16,421 nucleotides of DNA from Chromatiales bacterium (GCA_026999335.1 JALTPW010000971.1:1-16421), one strand, 5' to 3'; shown: positions 1-5,649, numbered from the stretch's first letter. The notes: generated by a model from the letters alone, not told the origin. A program made the numbers and translations.

Positions 1-24
1 CTATAATTATAAATGATATTATTT
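1..24. repeat. Terminal direct repeat, copy 1 (circular join)
   Basis: The first 24 bases are identical to the last 24 (16398-16421). This is what remains when a circular molecule is assembled to its own start; a linear genome with short direct terminal repeats is the alternative. The element is almost pure A/T and contains the 10-bp palindrome TATAATTATA at 2-11. If circular, the unique length is 16,397 bp. Confidence 0.9.
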
Positions 25-300
25 CATGTAATTTCAAGATCTACAACCAAAGTCGAAGGAGTTCATGGCGTGAATTAAAGGCCCCGGCGGCGCTTTTCGG
101 GGCCGCTCGAAAACTCCGGCCGCTCGCTTTTCGGCCGCTCAGCGCAACGGCTTCGACGGCCGTCGGTGGCGCCGTCAGCGCAAGGCGGAGCCCAAGGCGG
201 GGTTCGACGCCGGTCGAAGGGAACTCGATGCGCCGCCGCCGCGAACTATACCATATAATATATTACGCGGCCGGCCGCCGCCGCCGCCGAGTGTTACGAC
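25..300. other. Non-coding, dyad-rich region; candidate replication origin
   Basis: No credible gene here. Just after the AT-rich circular join the sequence turns GC-rich and carries four dyads in about 140 bp: a hairpin at 80-104 (7-bp stem GGCCCCG/CGGGGCC), a hairpin at 118-136 (GGCCG/CGGCC, whose loop and 3' arm repeat the CGCTTTTCGG of the first), a 12-bp perfect palindrome CGACGGCCGTCG at 154-165, and TTCGAC-N4-GTCGAA at 203-218. CAAGGCGG is directly repeated at 181-188 and 193-200. AT-rich DNA beside repeated dyads upstream of a ParB-like gene is the usual look of a replication or partition locus; that function is inferred. Confidence 0.4.
245..283. repeat. Duplicated promoter-like module, copy 1
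   Basis: Begins ACTATACC, continues through an ATAATATATTAC TATA-like core and ends in a GGCCGCCG-rich stretch. The same order of elements recurs at 421-457, so this is an imperfect direct repeat of about 35-40 bp. No gene starts at the expected distance downstream of this copy. Confidence 0.5.
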
Positions 301-326
301 CCCCCCATATCCCGGTCATAAATTTT

Positions 327-346
327 TGCGTGCGTGCGTGCGTGCG
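327..346. repeat. Tetranucleotide tandem repeat (TGCG)x5
   Basis: Five perfect copies of TGCG between the two promoter-like modules. It lies in non-coding DNA, just inside a wider inverted repeat (CCCCCATAT at 302-310 with ATATGGGGG at 378-386). It may vary in length by slippage. Confidence 0.7.
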
Positions 347-420
347 GGCCCGCCGGCATATTTTTATGACTCCCACTATATGGGGGAGATAGAGGAAGCG
401 GTAACAGCCGGCGCCGCCAT

Positions 421-457
421 ACTATACCGCCATAATATATTACCCCGGCCGCCGTCG
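421..457 (+). promoter_or_regulatory. Promoter of the 466 gene (module copy 2)
   Basis: Second copy of the ACTATACC...ATAATATATTAC...GGCCGCCG module. The AT core at 432-442 is centred about 28 bases before the ATG at 466, the spacing expected of an archaeal TATA box driving a leaderless or nearly leaderless message. Rightward transcription of the parB-like operon probably starts here. Confidence 0.5.
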
Positions 458-465
458 CATATAAT

Positions 466-714
466 ATGGTGGTGTATCGTATGGCGGAGGGCCTACCTAG
501 CCCGAGCCCTAACCTGCGCGAGTCCTACATGGAATACGTCATGAAACTATTACTATACGTCAAGAACAATATAGACAATCTCATCGAGCACGTACAGTAC
601 GGCGACTATTATTCGGCTAGATTCATAGCGCAGACGATGATGCGTAACCTCGCCGAAGTAGCGAAGTTCTGTAATATGATGATAGAGAGAGGTGAAGGTA
701 GAATTGTCCGCTAA
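466..714 (+). CDS. Small helical protein of unknown function
   Basis: An 82-residue reading frame; an in-frame ATG at 481 (77 residues) is also possible, preceded by GGTGGTG six bases upstream. The TATA box at 432-442 favours a leaderless start at 466. From about residue 20 on it is predicted mostly helical, with many Met and Tyr, and has no recognisable motif. Its stop (TAA, 712-714) lies inside the start region of the ParB-like gene, so the two are translationally coupled and it heads the rightward operon. Function unknown; its place before a ParB-like gene suggests a role in DNA maintenance or regulation, which is only inference. Confidence 0.6.
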   Translation: MVVYRMAEGLPSPSPNLRESYMEYVMKLLLYVKNNIDNLIEHVQYGDYYSARFIAQTMMRNLAEVAKFCNMMIERGEGRIVR

Positions 715-1654
715 CGAAGAGGCTCGACAGGAGTCGAAGGTCGACACCTGTCGAATCGACGAGATAATGGTACCCGATGTAAGAGTCACATCACTAATGG
801 ATTCAGAAACCTATGAAGAGCTTAAGGAGTCTATAAAAGCAAAGGGGATCCTATCCCCGATTATCGTAACCAAGACGGATAAGGGATTGGTTCTAGTGGA
901 CGGGTTACACCGTGTAAGGGCTGCTAAGGAGATCGGATTAGAAACCGTACCATGTATTATACGCGAAGGGGACATCGGCGATATATTAATCGATAACCTG
1001 ATCACGGCTCGACAGAAGGGTACCACGAACCCGGCGGACGAGGCGCTGGTCATCAAGGCCTTGATAGACCAATACAAATATGACTATGCGACCATAACGA
1101 AGATTGTAGGATTATCTAAAGATACTATAAAGAAATACTACAAGATAGCCCAGTTACCCGAGGAGGTATTGAATGCATTACGATGGAAGCGTATTGGGGT
1201 CCAGTGCGCGTATTACCTGACCTTCCTACTCCCCGACCGCGAGAAGATACTTCAGGTCCTGGAGTGGGCCATAAGGTTTGGTTATACGGCGGAGCAGTGT
1301 GAGGCGGCGGTTTATCAGGTCATGCAGCCCCAGCCCCCGCCGAGGCCGGAGAACGTCGCGGAGCCCACCACGTACATTAACCCGGAGACCGGGGAGCCCT
1401 CCAAGGTCTACCCGCGCTGTCCCATCTGCGGCGAGGAGATAAGGGGGGAAGCAGTCTACATCTGGCTTCATCCCCAGTGCCAGAAGATATTACTTGACAC
1501 CATCGCCGAGGCAGAGAGGGCCTATGAGGCGCAGGCCGCCGCTAAGGCTCCCGAGGCTCCCGAGGCTCCGGGAGCCCCCGAGGCTACGCCGCCGGCCCCG
1601 GGACCCGAGTCCCTGCGGATGGAGGTCCCGAAGAGGAGGAAGTGGTGGGAGTAA
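704..1654 (+). CDS. parB: ParB-like DNA-binding protein with C-terminal zinc knuckle
   Basis: A member of the ParB/Srx fold superfamily, which binds DNA in partition systems. The ParB N-terminal domain spans about residues 10-95 and holds the box-II-like motif DGLHRVRAA (residues 66-74), a variant of the usual GERRxRA nucleotide-binding signature. A helix-turn-helix follows at about 125-146 (motif GLSKDTIKKY). Unlike ordinary ParB proteins it then carries C238-x2-C241...H255-x2-C258, a likely zinc site, and an Ala/Pro/Glu-rich tail ending in a basic KRRKWWE. A longer reading from GTG 692 is possible, but that GTG is part of GAGGTGA (689-695), a 7-base match to the archaeal anti-Shine-Dalgarno, placed eight bases before TTG 704. 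Inferred role: segregation, replication control or transcription silencing of this genome. No ParA ATPase partner is seen. The first 500 bases look richer in A/T than the zinc/tail part. Confidence 0.85.
   Translation: MSANEEARQESKVDTCRIDEIMVPDVRVTSLMDSETYEELKESIKAKGILSPIIVTKTDKGLVLVDGLHRVRAAKEIGLETVPCIIREGDIGDILIDNLITARQKGTTNPADEALVIKALIDQYKYDYATITKIVGLSKDTIKKYYKIAQLPEEVLNALRWKRIGVQCAYYLTFLLPDREKILQVLEWAIRFGYTAEQCEAAVYQVMQPQPPPRPENVAEPTTYINPETGEPSKVYPRCPICGEEIRGEAVYIWLHPQCQKILLDTIAEAERAYEAQAAAKAPEAPEAPGAPEATPPAPGPESLRMEVPKRRKWWE
724..754. promoter_or_regulatory. Inverted repeat inside parB-like gene (parS-like candidate)
   Basis: TCGACAGG at 724-731 and CCTGTCGA at 747-754 are perfect 8-bp inverted arms around a 15-base centre, within the first codons of the ParB-like gene. 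Centromere sites of ParB systems are dyads often found in or near parB, so this is a candidate binding or autoregulatory site. It could equally be a chance dyad. Confidence 0.3.
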
Positions 1655-1674
1655 TCACAGGCTAACCTATCCTG

Positions 1675-1719
1675 TTACATAGTAATACCCCATACACTTT
1701 TTCTTGATGGTGGTGTGGT
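1675..1719 (+). promoter_or_regulatory. Terminator T-run and internal promoter/RBS before the winged-helix gene
   Basis: Between the ParB-like stop and GTG 1720. CTTTTTCTT (1697-1705) could end part of the upstream transcript. An AT-rich stretch around 1677-1687 could act as a TATA box. ATACCCCAT (1685-1693) is the same half-site that forms a perfect dyad at 5685-5708. GGTGGTG (1709-1715) is the ribosome binding site for the next gene. Confidence 0.4.
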
Positions 1720-2031
1720 GTGCGGGGTAAACGCGTAACCCATGGTCTATTCGGGCTGTCCGCGCTGGAAGTGCTAGCCCTCAAGCTCCTATCACGGGAT
1801 TCATACGACGGGATCCCATCATCTACACTATACGACATGATATGCGCGGAGGCGGCGGAAGCCGGCCGTAAATACAAAGACTGCGGAAACGCGGCACGTC
1901 AAGCCATCCACCGGCTCAAGGCTAAGGGCCTAGTCGAGCGCCGGAGGGCCCACGCCGGCGGCGTATTCATCATCAAGCTAACCAGGGAAGGAAGGAAATT
2001 CTTACTCGAACTAGCGGGGGTCGAGGGATGA
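1720..2031 (+). CDS. Winged helix-turn-helix regulator
   Basis: A 103-residue protein with the layout of small MarR/PadR-type winged-helix regulators: an N-terminal helix (about 10-22, LSALEVLALKLLS), a middle helix pair, a recognition helix around 60-72 (ARQAIHRLKAKGLVERR), a beta hairpin wing (about 73-88) and a closing helix. It probably binds operator DNA as a dimer. The GTG start follows GGTGGTG by four bases. It overlaps the next gene by ATGA. A copy of the ATACCCCAT half-site lies in its own leader, which makes autoregulation, and control of the 5685-5708 dyad, reasonable guesses. Confidence 0.75.
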   Translation: MRGKRVTHGLFGLSALEVLALKLLSRDSYDGIPSSTLYDMICAEAAEAGRKYKDCGNAARQAIHRLKAKGLVERRRAHAGGVFIIKLTREGRKFLLELAGVEG

Positions 2032-2261
2032 TGGAGATAGTGGTAAAAATCGGCTCCATCCACATCGTAATCCCGGTCAGGGTCGAAATGGAATACAATA
2101 GACTACAAATCGTTTTAGACGTGGAGAGCGAGGGGAGGGCTCATACATTCGTTAATGAATTATTCTTCGCGTTCGCCAGATACATCGACCCCAACCTCGT
2201 ACGGTTCCTACTCGACCGCCTCCGCGAAGCCGGAGTGAAAATCAAGGTGGAAGAGCCGTGA
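2028..2261 (+). CDS. Conserved-looking small protein, unknown function
   Basis: A 77-residue protein starting at an ATG that overlaps the preceding stop (ATGA), so it is translationally coupled. It opens with two amphipathic strands (MEIVVKIGSIHIVIPVRV), continues with a third (LQIVLDVES), and ends in two helices around residues 42-70 with an exposed charged tail: an alpha/beta fold of roughly three strands and two helices. No catalytic or binding motif is visible. Its place between a winged-helix regulator and a zinc protein suggests an accessory regulatory role; no function can be assigned. Confidence 0.7.
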   Translation: MMEIVVKIGSIHIVIPVRVEMEYNRLQIVLDVESEGRAHTFVNELFFAFARYIDPNLVRFLLDRLREAGVKIKVEEP

Positions 2262-2440
2262 GGAAGCATCCCTTGATCGGTAAAACGATACCGTGCGCCG
2301 TGTGCGACTACGCCGTAGAAACGGGTATAGCGCTGTACTGTAAAATCAAACGCGAGGTAATATGTAGCAGGTCATGGATAGACCCAAGGAAGTGCTGGAA
2401 GTACTGCGAGTGTGCTACATGTAAATTCCGGAGTAAATAA
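2258..2440 (+). CDS. Cysteine-rich zinc-binding protein
   Basis: Sixty residues with eight cysteines: C13-x2-C16, C28, C36, C46-x3-C50, C52-x2-C55. This is enough for two zinc ions, as in treble-clef or zinc-ribbon modules, and the protein is strongly basic, consistent with nucleic-acid binding. The GTG start at 2258 overlaps the previous stop (GTGA). The IGKT near residue 8-10 is not a nucleotide-binding loop because the glycine-rich context is missing. The stop at 2438-2440 is in the same frame as the next gene. Likely a small DNA- or RNA-binding or protein-binding factor. Confidence 0.75.
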   Translation: MRKHPLIGKTIPCAVCDYAVETGIALYCKIKREVICSRSWIDPRKCWKYCECATCKFRSK

Positions 2441-2455
2441 CGGGGGCCGGGAGGC

Positions 2456-2740
2456 TTGAGGCTCCGGTTCTCGTGGAAGCGGGATAGGATATACGTTACG
2501 GTTGATGCGGGGGGCCGGCGCTACGGGCTCGTAGCGGATGACCACAGCGTCAAGCTCGTCCGCTCGACCCCCGAGTACGTAGAGAAACCCCTTAGCGTCG
2601 CCGAGGCCATCGGGTTCTTCGCCGCCATATTCACGTTGATAGTAGACGCCATACAGACCGGCGCCGAAATCGAAATCAAATCCACCGACATAGACAAAAC
2701 AGCAACCAAGGACCTCGAAGAACTATTAACCGGGGAGTAA
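2456..2740 (+). CDS. Unknown small alpha/beta protein
   Basis: About 94 residues. The frame is closed upstream by the stop at 2440, and no ATG or GTG occurs early, so TTG 2456 is the best start; GGGAGG lies almost directly against it, an unusually short spacing. The first half is beta-rich and basic (WKRDRIYVTVDAGGRRYGLV), followed by a hydrophobic helix near residues 48-66 (AEAIGFFAAIFTLIVDAI) and an acidic end. The helix is more likely buried or membrane-touching than a full transmembrane span. Function unknown. Confidence 0.6.
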   Translation: MRLRFSWKRDRIYVTVDAGGRRYGLVADDHSVKLVRSTPEYVEKPLSVAEAIGFFAAIFTLIVDAIQTGAEIEIKSTDIDKTATKDLEELLTGE

Positions 2741-2756
2741 ACACGGAGGCGGGACC

Positions 2757-3005
2757 ATGGACGCCAGTATACTATTCGCCTTACTCGCGTGGCTTACGGC
2801 CGGGATCGTAGCGTTGCTAGCCCACGCATCGTTGCACGAGGCCGCTAAGGCCATGCGACGCGGGGAACTATACTTCTACTTGAGCCCCAAGGAAGCCGAG
2901 GTAGCCGCCGATGCCATCGAAGCCGTAGACTACGCCGTCCACATCCTATGCTACACCATAGCCGGGCTAATCATAGCCTGGGCCATATGGATAATAATAT
3001 GGTAA
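2757..3005 (+). CDS. Small membrane protein with two transmembrane helices
   Basis: Eighty-two residues, ATG start with GGAGG seven bases upstream. Hydrophobic segments lie at about 4-24 and 61-82, the second packed with Trp and Ile to the very C-terminus. The loop between them is amphipathic and charged (about 27-57), so the protein is a helical hairpin in the membrane. It is the last gene of the rightward operon. Possible roles, all inferred: virion membrane protein, holin-like factor or host-membrane modifier. Confidence 0.7.
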   Translation: MDASILFALLAWLTAGIVALLAHASLHEAAKAMRRGELYFYLSPKEAEVAADAIEAVDYAVHILCYTIAGLIIAWAIWIIIW

Positions 3006-3037
3006 ACCGTTTGATACCCCTCCTAGTAACATCTATT

Positions 3038-3062
3038 ATTGTTGTTTTGTATTGTTTTTTCG
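3038..3062 (+). terminator. T-rich terminator of the rightward operon
   Basis: Starting about 33 bases past the stop at 3005 the plus strand has successive T runs, ending in TTTTTT at about 3055-3060. Archaeal transcription commonly ends on such T tracts without a hairpin. A facing run on the minus strand (T5 at 3085-3081) would stop leftward transcription arriving from the 3197 gene. Confidence 0.5.
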
Positions 3063-3098
3063 TGCCCAGAGAGGAGTAGGAAAAATACAAGCTCGGAC

Positions 3099-3174
3099 AA
3101 CAACTACAACGTATTATAATATATATATATTATACACACACCTTTTTCTTATATAATATGTAGTTGTAGTTGTT
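3099..3174. repeat. Inverted repeat enclosing an AT palindrome (convergent gap)
   Basis: AACAACTACAAC at 3099-3110 is perfectly complementary to 3163-3174 (12-bp arms). Inside lies a 20-bp perfect palindrome of A/T only at 3115-3134. The element sits between convergent gene ends, so it is not an ordinary promoter. It could extrude as a cruciform, end transcription, or be a replication start or stop. Confidence 0.7.
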
Positions 3175-3196
3175 CGCGCGTGTATTTCTCCCGCCG

Positions 3197-3652
3197 TTAC
3201 TCTACCTGCACGACGGCGCAGTACTTCGTTGTCTCGCAGATGTGGGTCCAGAAGTCTTGGCAGAAGCCGTATGATGGTTTGAGTAGTACCCGGACCCTTA
3301 TGCGCTTCCGTTGCATGCAGTACTTCCGGGGGTCCTTCACGCGCTTGTCCTTCCGGGCCTCCTCGATGCACTTCTCCCATTTCTTCTTGTCCTCGGGATG
3401 CTCCTCCTTGATCAACAGTCCCTCCTCGACGAGGTAGTGGATGGCTTGGCGGTATAGGGACCCGAAGGATGCGCCGTATACGGGTACGCAGGTGTCGGCG
3501 ACAGCGAGCATTAATTCCGTGTAGTGGTAGGGCTGGGGGTTCCGGCCGTACATCATCGGCGAGCATAGGACCCACGCTATCCGGTGCAATAAAAATGAAT
3601 CCATGAACCATCGCAGGCGGTGCGGCCGGCGCTCCGACCCCGGCGCCGTCAA
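3197..3652 (-). CDS. Putative DNA-binding protein with Cys-rich C-terminus
   Basis: 151 residues from TTG 3652, chosen because GGTGGTG (3667-3661) sits eight bases upstream; ATG 3604 would give a protein 16 residues shorter. The middle (about 60-85) reads FGSLYRQAIHYLVEEGLLI, typical of a winged-helix recognition helix plus wing. A very charged helix follows, then a C-terminal region with several cysteines (C129, C137 and C143 among them) that could bind a metal or form disulfides. It is the last gene of the leftward 3197-5637 operon. A transcription regulator is most likely; an overlapping 180-residue frame in another phase is judged a shadow. Confidence 0.65.
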   Translation of the reverse strand: MTAPGSERRPHRLRWFMDSFLLHRIAWVLCSPMMYGRNPQPYHYTELMLAVADTCVPVYGASFGSLYRQAIHYLVEEGLLIKEEHPEDKKKWEKCIEEARKDKRVKDPRKYCMQRKRIRVRVLLKPSYGFCQDFWTHICETTKYCAVVQVE

Positions 3653-3672
3653 TCAATATTCACCACCATAGA

Positions 3673-3942
3673 CTACCATCCGTTAATTAAAAGCCACAGC
3701 ACTATCGCTTCGGTTATTATCCTCGGTATGGGTTTGCCGTGCTTTCTGCTTGCCTTTATTAGTAAATCGTTTAGGTGTCGCCTGTGATCGACTAGCTTGA
3801 TACCCAATTCTTCGGCGAGTGGGTAGACGTAGCGGCGAAGCCAGTTATAGTATGAGCGAATGTTTTTCTGTGTTGCAACATAATGAATACACTTGGCTAG
3901 CTCCGGGTCGTGAATTATGTATAATGGCTCCCTCTCAATCAA
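3673..3942 (-). CDS. Basic helical protein, unknown function
   Basis: 89 residues from TTG 3942, which overlaps the stop of the upstream gene and follows GGTGGTG by four bases. A GTG at 4008 would add 22 residues but would run deep into the previous gene. The protein is basic and predicted mainly helical, with hydrophobic ends (EPLYIIHDPELAKCI near the start, AIVLWLLINGW at the end). The segment around 27-50 (NIRSYYNWLRRYVYPLAEEL) resembles helical DNA-binding bundles in general, but no family is recognised. Confidence 0.6.
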   Translation of the reverse strand: MIEREPLYIIHDPELAKCIHYVATQKNIRSYYNWLRRYVYPLAEELGIKLVDHRRHLNDLLIKASRKHGKPIPRIITEAIVLWLLINGW

Positions 3943-4180
3943 CCCCCACCACCACGGCCTCCCCGTGCTTGGCCCCGTCGATACAAATAACGTGGCCCTC
4001 GACCTCACAGCAACCGTTACTCAGACAGTAATGGATGAAAAAACGGATGGCGGAGCGTATGACCTCGGAGCGACTCCAGCCCTTCCCCAGCATCCTAGTG
4101 AACCGGTCCAGCGCCTCAACTAATGACGGCGTCATCTTCACCGTGATAATCTCCGACTTAACCTCCAACACGTCATCCAT
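3935..4180 (-). CDS. Ribbon-helix-helix transcription regulator
   Basis: Eighty-one residues. Residues about 9-52 follow the ribbon-helix-helix pattern: a strand (EIITVKMTPSLV), a first helix (EALDRFTRMLG), a turn with WSRSEVIRSAI, and a second helix (IRFFIHYCL). Proteins of this CopG/Arc type dimerise and insert the strand into the major groove. The tail (about 55-81) has two adjacent Cys, one more Cys and a His in a beta-like segment, a possible small metal site. ATG 4180 overlaps the upstream stop. Likely represses viral promoters; the dyads at 5650-5666, 5685-5708 and 5748-5757 are candidate targets. Confidence 0.8.
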   Translation of the reverse strand: MDDVLEVKSEIITVKMTPSLVEALDRFTRMLGKGWSRSEVIRSAIRFFIHYCLSNGCCEVEGHVICIDGAKHGEAVVVGVD

Positions 4181-4355
4181 GGTTCACAACCTCTAGGTCG
4201 TCTTTTAGCATGGTTAGCAGTTTGAATACGCCATCATTAACTAGATCATTAAGTAGCATCCGTGGGATGGTCACGAGCCACGGTTTACCGGGTACGACAC
4301 GGACTATAGCCTTCCGGCCCTTATACTCGATTATGTACTCAATCTCCTCCTCCAT
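4173..4355 (-). CDS. Small beta-rich protein, unknown function
   Basis: Sixty residues. An acidic start is followed by three predicted strands (IEYIIEYKG, KAIVRVVPG, WLVTIPRML) and a C-terminal helix. The strand-rich start followed by VTIPRMLLND recalls the swapped-hairpin AbrB DNA-binding fold, but the match is weak. The ATG lies in a 16-base segment (4351-4366) repeated exactly at the start of the next upstream gene, so the two share a translation-initiation region. It overlaps the ribbon-helix-helix gene by eight bases. Confidence 0.6.
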   Translation of the reverse strand: MEEEIEYIIEYKGRKAIVRVVPGKPWLVTIPRMLLNDLVNDGVFKLLTMLKDDLEVVNHG

Positions 4356-4366
4356 GGCTCTCAGCC
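4351..4366 (-). repeat. Repeated translation-start region, copy 1
   Basis: A 16-base segment covering the ATG and upstream region of the 4173-4355 gene, identical to 4505-4520 before the acidic gene. Read on the minus strand it contains GGCTGAGAGCC followed by ATGGA. It looks like a duplicated ribosome-binding/start region. Confidence 0.75.
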
Positions 4367-4368
4367 CC

Positions 4369-4509
4369 CTAGCACATATCTAAGCACCGCTCGATGCACT
4401 CATCCTCAAGGCCCTCGTCTCCCATGCATATGTCCTCGCACTCCTCTTCGCAGGCCTCCTCCTCCTCGTCCTCCCAATCCCACTCCTCGTCGTCCCAATC
4501 TTCTTCCAT
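4369..4509 (-). CDS. Tiny, extremely acidic protein with two Cx3Cx3C arrays
   Basis: Forty-six residues, of which 26 are Asp or Glu and only one (R41) is basic. The first 18 are acidic with three Trp (W5, W10, W12). Then six cysteines come in two identical triads: C20-x3-C24-x3-C28 and C38-x3-C42-x3-C46, the last Cys being the C-terminal residue. On a helix these would line one face and could hold a metal or cluster, or lock two helices by disulfides. The reading frame is supported by a start region identical to that of the next gene and by tight packing between flanking genes. The acidity suggests DNA mimicry or binding to a basic host protein. I recognise no family. Confidence 0.7.
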   Translation of the reverse strand: MEEDWDDEEWDWEDEEEEACEEECEDICMGDEGLEDECIERCLDMC

Positions 4510-4520
4510 GGCTCTCAGCC
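4505..4520 (-). repeat. Repeated translation-start region, copy 2
   Basis: Exact copy of 4351-4366, covering the ATG of the acidic 46-residue gene. In both copies the ATG is at the same place, so the repeat may arise from gene-start duplication or serve a shared translational control. Confidence 0.75.
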
Positions 4521-4530
4521 TCCCTGGGAT

Positions 4531-4788
4531 TCACGATACTCGGAGCCATACTATCCAGTCGGCTCTCCGGGTTGGCCGGCGGTGGGCCACAATCGTTACC
4601 GTGGTGGTGCAGTGGTGTATCACGGCGAGGACGACGGTCTTCTGCCTCGGCTTCTTAACGGGCTTCCGTATCACCGTTACAACGCCGAAGGGTAGTATTA
4701 ATCGGTCGTCGATTAGCCGCGCCAGCGGGTCAACCTCGAAGTCCTCATAGGCCTTGACCCACGCCTCATAGATTTCCTTCCACTTCAT
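4531..4788 (-). CDS. Small basic protein, unknown function
   Basis: Eighty-five residues from ATG 4788, preceded by GGAGGGG at good spacing; the upstream gene stops just two bases before. A longer frame from 4833 would overlap that gene and lacks a site of its own. The N-terminus is a helix with several aromatics (WKEIYEAWVKAYEDF), followed by strands (LILPFGVVTVIRKP, TVVLAVIHHCTTTVTIVAHR) and an Arg/Trp-rich end. The basic C-terminal half may touch nucleic acid. No family recognised. Confidence 0.65.
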   Translation of the reverse strand: MKWKEIYEAWVKAYEDFEVDPLARLIDDRLILPFGVVTVIRKPVKKPRQKTVVLAVIHHCTTTVTIVAHRRPTRRADWIVWLRVS

Positions 4789-4790
4789 GG

Positions 4791-5153
4791 TTATCCCCTC
4801 CTTAGCAGCTTCTCTACATATTCTAGGATCCATGTTACCGAGTCGTAGTTGACGTAGCGGTTGTCGGCGTCGTCGATGGGCTTCTGCGTGTCCGGCTCCC
4901 AGGCATGCGCTATCACGGCTGTTTTGCGGCCCTCCCTCTTAACGGCGATGTCGACCATGTACATTACGCCGTCGACCCATATCCTCATCCGCTCCGACGT
5001 TATCCTCAGCCCGGGGATGTTCATGATCTCCGCCTCCTCCGGGTTAGTCGACGCCTCCAGCTTGCCTACGGGCCAGTCGAGGATCTCGATCTTGACCTTG
5101 GGATGGATCCTGGTCCTACCCACCTTCCTCGATGACACCTTGACCCGGCCCAT
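4791..5153 (-). CDS. Unknown alpha/beta protein
   Basis: 120 residues, ATG start with a G-rich leader. The basic start (VKVSSRKVGRTRIHPKVKIE) is followed by alternating strands through residue 85 or so (LRITSERMRIWVDG, YMVDIAVKREG, KTAVIAHAWEP) and a final helix (VTWILEYVEKLLRRG). The spacing of strands suggests a compact sandwich or barrel domain with a C-terminal helix. I cannot name a family. It is the second gene of the leftward operon and starts 13 bases past the 5167-5637 gene. Confidence 0.65.
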   Translation of the reverse strand: MGRVKVSSRKVGRTRIHPKVKIEILDWPVGKLEASTNPEEAEIMNIPGLRITSERMRIWVDGVMYMVDIAVKREGRKTAVIAHAWEPDTQKPIDDADNRYVNYDSVTWILEYVEKLLRRG

Positions 5154-5166
5154 GCTCGACCCCCCC

Positions 5167-5637
5167 TCAACCGAGGTACTCGATGTCGACGGAGATTGTC
5201 GGGTAGTCGCCGCCGGTGTCTTCGATGCGGGCCTTGACTCCGCGGGTCGTGTAGACGCCGTAGAGCTTCATGCATAGGTCGACGAACGCCTCGGCGGCGC
5301 CGAATCCATCATGCATTATCCCCTCCTCGTCCGTGAAGTCCTCGACGAACCTTAGGACCTGCTTCGCGGCTTGTTTCAAGTCGGTGTATGGCCTCGGGAA
5401 CTTCATCTCGACGTAGACCAGCGAGTTTATCATCGTGGGCCTTGGCTGTACCTCGAAGACCAGCCTCGGGTACTCCTCGTCGTCTGGCTCTCTAACGCTT
5501 ACCTCGACCTCCTTTATGTTCTTCTCTACGCCGTCTATCTTTATCTCTACCACCTTATCCACGCTCCAGGCCCCCTCCAAAAAACGGGGGAGCCTGGAGT
5601 CGAGGTCCTCAACCCTTACCCTCTCAACCAGAGCCAT
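5167..5637 (-). CDS. Unknown protein, first gene of leftward regulatory operon
   Basis: 156 residues from ATG 5637, supported by GGTGA about ten bases upstream; GTG 5640 is the alternative. It is acidic. Strands dominate residues 25-80 (VDKVVEIKIDGVEK, KEVEVSVRE, RLVFEVQPRP, SLVYVEMKFP), followed by two helices (about 85-130) and final strands (VKARIEDTGG, TISVDIEYLG). No catalytic motif is visible. Its promoter (TATA-like 5668-5678) carries the dyad 5650-5666 just downstream, so this operon is probably repressed by a protein bound over its transcription start. Confidence 0.65.
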   Translation of the reverse strand: MALVERVRVEDLDSRLPRFLEGAWSVDKVVEIKIDGVEKNIKEVEVSVREPDDEEYPRLVFEVQPRPTMINSLVYVEMKFPRPYTDLKQAAKQVLRFVEDFTDEEGIMHDGFGAAEAFVDLCMKLYGVYTTRGVKARIEDTGGDYPTISVDIEYLG

Positions 5638-5649
5638 CACATTTCACCC

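Noticed and set aside
326..544. 72-residue open frame on the plus strand
   Set aside because: Starts in the (TGCG)5 repeat, has no ribosome site and overlaps the better 466-714 frame.
50..760. GTCGAA/TTCGAC as origin iterons (52, 152, 203, 213, 733, 750)
   Set aside because: The 6-mer also occurs in several coding places; without counting against expectation the clustering is not convincing. Only the 203-218 dyad is kept.
2279..2290. IGKT in the zinc protein as a Walker A motif
   Set aside because: Lacks the GxxGxG context and the protein is only 60 residues with no Walker B; the cysteines explain it.
3114..3656. 180-residue open frame on the minus strand overlapping the 3197-3652 gene
   Set aside because: Pro/Arg/Gly-rich low-complexity product that runs into the AT palindrome; the other frame has a well-spaced ribosome site and a winged-helix pattern.
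4394..4750. Ser-rich 118-residue open frame on the plus strand
   Set aside because: It is the antisense of the Glu/Asp codons of the acidic gene and of the 4531-4788 gene; no start signal.
4861..5277. 138-residue open frame on the plus strand
   Set aside because: Antisense to two well-packed minus-strand genes; no promoter or ribosome site, unlikely composition.
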